A stretch of 64,000 nucleotides of DNA. It comes from Glossina fuscipes (Eukaryota; Arthropoda; Insecta; Diptera; Glossinidae). The notes beneath the pieces are model-generated. The model worked only from the letters and a program-made list of their open reading frames with translations. It was not told where the DNA came from and searched no databases. The translations under genes were made by a program, and so were the position numbers. The stretch covers positions 1,202,811 through 1,266,810 of the forward strand of contig NW_023998423.1 of assembly GCF_014805625.2 (NCBI RefSeq), written 5' to 3'. Positions 61,001 through 64,000 of the stretch are shown one piece after another. How positions within the stretch are numbered: position 1 is the stretch's first letter; each line of letters starts with the position of its first letter.

Positions 61001-61694
61001 GGATGGACGGACAAATGTGGAAGTTTAAGTACGGTTTTGAAGATTTAAGCCCAGTGCAACTCAAATCGAACAGAGTGAAAGTGTGTCTTTCGAGATCGTC
61101 AAAGATGTTAATTCTGTCAGATGAAAGCACTCATCTCACACTTTCGGTTGCCTTTGATCCCAGCAGCTTCTGTACTGTAGGTGTGCTATTGAACGCTTAG
61201 GTATTCTTTTTGAATTTTCACATAGTCACTACTATGCCAAGCTAAGATGGAAGGACAGATACTTATGTGGACTTTACGAAGGTTCCTGCCATGAAAATTT
61301 GAACTCAGAGTGGCTCAAATCACAAAGAATGAAAATGTGTCTTTCCATATCGTCAAAGAAGAATGCAGCCTTCGCACTTTCTTATTGAGCAGCTGCACCC
61401 CCAAGGGTATGAGTATTCCTCCCAAAATGTGCACTCGGTCACCCCGATCGACGATAAAATGAAATGGGCGGAGCGAAGTTTCCGGAAATTTTAAGAAAGT
61501 TTCTGACGTGAAGTCTTAAGCCCAGATCGACTGAAGTCGGACAAAACGTAAGTGAGTTTAGCAACTAAATCAACGTTGGATAACTCTGTTAGATGAAAGC
61601 ATTTATCCAACGCTTCCAACATACCCTTCTACAGTGCAACTGCACAACCGATCACTTGGGTATTCTTCCTGAAATTTGGATATAATCAGAGCCA
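61001..61694. repeat. three diverged tandem copies of a ~230 bp unit
   Basis: Units start near 61001, 61241 and 61451. Shared order of landmarks: GATGGACGGACAAATGTGG / GATGGAAGGACAGATACTTA; CCCAGTGCAACTCAAATCG / CAGAGTGGCTCAAATCAC / CCCAGATCGACTGAAGTCGG; AAAGTGTGTCTTTCGAGATC / AAAATGTGTCTTTCCATATC; GTCAGATGAAAGCACTCATC / GTTAGATGAAAGCATTTATC; TAGGTATTCTTTTTGAATTT / GAGTATTCCTCCCAAAATGT / GGGTATTCTTCCTGAAATTT. The 105-codon frame at 60883-61200 lies over unit 1 and is closed by stops in the other units, so it is not a gene. Confidence 0.7.
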
Positions 61695-63804
61695 CCATAC
61701 AACGCTTCGAAGAGTCATTCTTAACTGTAAGGACGCGGCTTGAGCACAGGAAAATGTTAGTCATCATTAGTTGACCATCTCAACATTGCACATTTGTGAT
61801 GGACGAAAGTAAAGAGAGAAATAACCGGAAGAAAGTAGCAAAAGAGACTCGAACCCATTAGCTCTTCAAGGAAGTTGCCCGTGATTGGATTTTCGTCAGA
61901 TAAGTTCCGTAGTTAGCTGTCTGTGTTGATCAAGAATAGTAAGCGTTGATAATAGCAGTTCTCTTTTAGTAATGAAAGAAGGCGAACTAGCCAGTGGCGA
62001 TTTTTTTAGCAAAACTGTGAGAACTTTTAATTGTTGCGTTTGCAAAAGCCACAAATACCTGCACAAGAACTGAGTTTCAATCAGTAGGTTAAGGGTGAAT
62101 TGTCAATTGAGCAATGATACCTACATATATTTTTTGATGCAATTCTTGCACTTTAAACAACGCAGTGAATCGAATTGTGCAGTAAACCTGTCTACAAAGG
62201 CATCGATATTAATATCAGTTCATTCGAAAAATATTAAGCCTTTACAAAATCAAATTTCATTCAGCAGATATTCAAACTCAAAGAAAAACTCTATCTTCAT
62301 TATTACGTTCAGTGGTCTCTTAAGACTTATTCGCTGAGGTGAAGCACAAATCGTTGGTTGTACTGCTGTTCATACATATCCATATAGAAAGATACTACTA
62401 TAAAATACGATAATAGATCAGCGCTAGTCATTGAAAGACATTTTGACAGGAATAAACTTAAAAGCAGACAAGGTAGGATTAATCAAAGAATCAGTCATAA
62501 AATGTACGGAAGACTGAAAGAGAGCATTTTACTTTTCACAATTCAATAATAAATTATGTTAATAAAATTCATTGAAAAACAAAAATTCATCATTTGTAAG
62601 CATTGCCTTTAGGCATAATTATAGTTTTGATGTACCTTTCTGCGTCTATCTATTTGCCCGTCCTTAACTTGCCATGTTCGCAAAAGTTAAAGTAGACCGT
62701 TTAAAAATATAATAAAGAAATTTCAATGCGTGCGTATAATAAAGAAATTTTAGGCGTTGAAATAATTCCTTAGCTGTTGTTTTATGAAAAAAACGCTTAC
62801 GTTAAAAGCATGGTAGAAAGTATCTTATTCAAAGTGTCGTCGGCTACTCACTTTTTCCATCATTCTGGCAAAGCAGCAATGCTATATCAAAAGGACACGA
62901 GCGTTCTTGAGGATACCTACCAAAGGATTATTCCTTTTAGATTTCATCGTAAGAATGAAACCTTTGTGCGGATGGAAAATTTGGCAGCAGTCAGTCACCG
63001 ACGGGTGGTTCGTTCCGATTCAATGCTGCTAATGTAATGTAGAGTAGTGTCTTCTGCGTTCAACCTTTTTTTCCCCTAATTCTGAACAAATTCAAAACTC
63101 CCAGAAGCTACCTTGGATATGCTTCGGATAGATAACTTTTTATTACGTCGTAAGGCCTATAGACAGTACCTGCAGAAAGCGTAATTATGCAAATGCTCAT
63201 AGATAATGTAAACCTACCTCTGAAAATATGCGATAAATAACTGTACAAGCTCACTATAGGAAAATAATTTCAGCTTACAATGCGTAGATGATTTTGATCG
63301 AAAATCGAACGTAAATGGTTCCCTGTATCATCCAGCGATCTGTGTCCAGTTTCTTCGTTATTGATTAAAGGATGGCACGCATCAAAAACTCCATTTGAGA
63401 TGAACATAACAGCGATCTTTGCAAACTTGCTACGAGTTCATCAACAAAAAACAAAGGGAAGCTTTCTATATTAAAAGCGATTAAAAAGTGAGCCTAAAAT
63501 GGCCAAAACATTAAACGGTTTACCTTGTTTTCTTCAACACTAAAAATAGCAAAAAAGAGGCGAAGCTCTTTCGAAAAAAGGTTGCAAATCCTGCTGTGAA
63601 GAAGCGCTTTAATTGAACGTGACACGAGCACCTACAACTTTAACTATCTTAATGCTTTCAGCTTTAAGTCTTACATAAGCCAGCGTGTCAAGTGCTCAAT
63701 CAAAACTTAACTGCAATGCAATGAAAGCAACAACTTCATATGTATTTCTTTGACAGGTTTAGCTCGAATTAAATTTCATAAATAGTTTCCCATATATTGA
63801 TTTT

Positions 63805-63837
<33 letters not shown>

Positions 63838-64000
63838 TACCATTATCGTTTATGAAAAACGTATTCTTTACATTTATGCAATACATTAATTTTCCGTAAA
63901 GTGCTAATAAAATATTTATGTGAATTAATTGTCAATATTGAGAATTTATTAAAAAACCACACTAAGTAAATAATTTAAAGCCTCGCCTAATGGCTGTTAC

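Larger units (their letters stand above)
19671..64000 (+). other. grh: grainyhead gene, internal part (exons A-F and introns)
   Basis: Six coding exons plus one candidate alternative exon lie in order on the + strand, and every junction is GT..AG with a matching reading phase. Joined, they give an internal stretch of the Grainyhead protein, a CP2/Grh-family nuclear transcription factor that controls cuticle and epithelial barrier genes and neuroblast behaviour in flies. The six exons total 1,948 nt, about 649 codons. The visible part ends at TTVK in the first exon of the DNA-binding domain. The start codon, the remaining DNA-binding exons and the dimerisation domain are outside the window, so gene length exceeds 45 kb. 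No promoter was identified. Identification rests on peptides I recognise from fly Grh and on conserved exon order, not on a database search. Confidence 0.95.
58224..64000 (+). other. grh intron after exon F (runs off window)
   Basis: No next exon was found. Contents: an ATG/GAT triplet repeat at 58284-58327, a CAG-rich patch at about 59860-59900, a three-copy ~230 bp repeat at 61001-61694, and TA repeats near 63808-63838. The rest is AT-rich DNA without recognisable genes. Confidence 0.85.

Noticed and set aside
60883..61200. 105-codon open frame
   Set aside because: It covers the first unit of a three-copy repeat; the other units have stops at the matching places.
61845..61857. GAGACTCGAACCC, the complement of a perfect tRNA B box
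   Set aside because: The expected T-stem does not pair, no A box is found at normal spacing and no acceptor stem exists; a chance match or a very worn SINE.
62777..63037. 86-codon open frame with basic C-terminus
   Set aside because: No recognisable family, no splice signals and no support beyond being open.
58224..64000. Next grh exon (SVIMLMFREEKS in flies)
   Set aside because: I looked for this segment and for the following WQFWHSRQHS motif and found neither; it must lie beyond the window.

Overview
This window is almost entirely intronic DNA of one large gene, the Grainyhead transcription factor gene (grh), read on the + strand. Exon peptides such as SFDYTELCQPGTL, SRPWHDFGRQNDADKIQIPK and [20 protein letters not shown] match the fly Grh protein nearly residue for residue. 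AT-rich introns, opa-type CAG/CAA runs, mariner relics and intron sizes point to a higher dipteran. A calyptrate fly such as a tsetse is my best guess, but the sequence alone does not prove it. Neither end of the gene is present: upstream exons lie before base 1 and most of the DNA-binding domain and the dimerisation domain lie beyond base 64000.

Layout. 1-19670: intron upstream of the first visible exon, with mariner and other transposon relics and a dispersed repeat family. 19671-20252: exon A (582 nt), an activation-region exon with a His/Gln run. 20253-36832: 16.6 kb intron containing a tRNA-derived SINE and a degenerate ~170 bp tandem array. 36833-37220: exon B (KLNGQTTP...IKREPED...). 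37221-53891: 16.7 kb intron with AT satellites, a MITE-like element, a long-inverted-repeat mariner relic and a short-period degenerate array. 53892-55283: alternative cluster: exon C (45 codons), a candidate alternative terminal exon C' with its own stop and AATAAA, and exon D (150 codons). 55633-55862: exon E. 58061-58223: exon F, the start of the CP2/Grh DNA-binding domain. 58224-64000: part of the next intron, with a triplicated ~230 bp repeat.

How the parts work together. Exons C and D are both phase 0/0 and divisible by three, so B can join E directly (epidermal-type protein) or include C and D. In Drosophila extra exons at this position mark the neural O-class isoforms. Two features here look new to me. 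Exon C begins with GTAATT right after CAG, so joining B to C would recreate a 5' splice site (a recursive-splicing exon). A strongly supported acceptor at 54414 leads to 29 in-frame codons and a stop, which would give a truncated Grh without any DNA-binding domain.

No second protein-coding gene, tRNA gene, rRNA or CRISPR could be supported. All other open frames are short, AT-driven, or lie in repeats.
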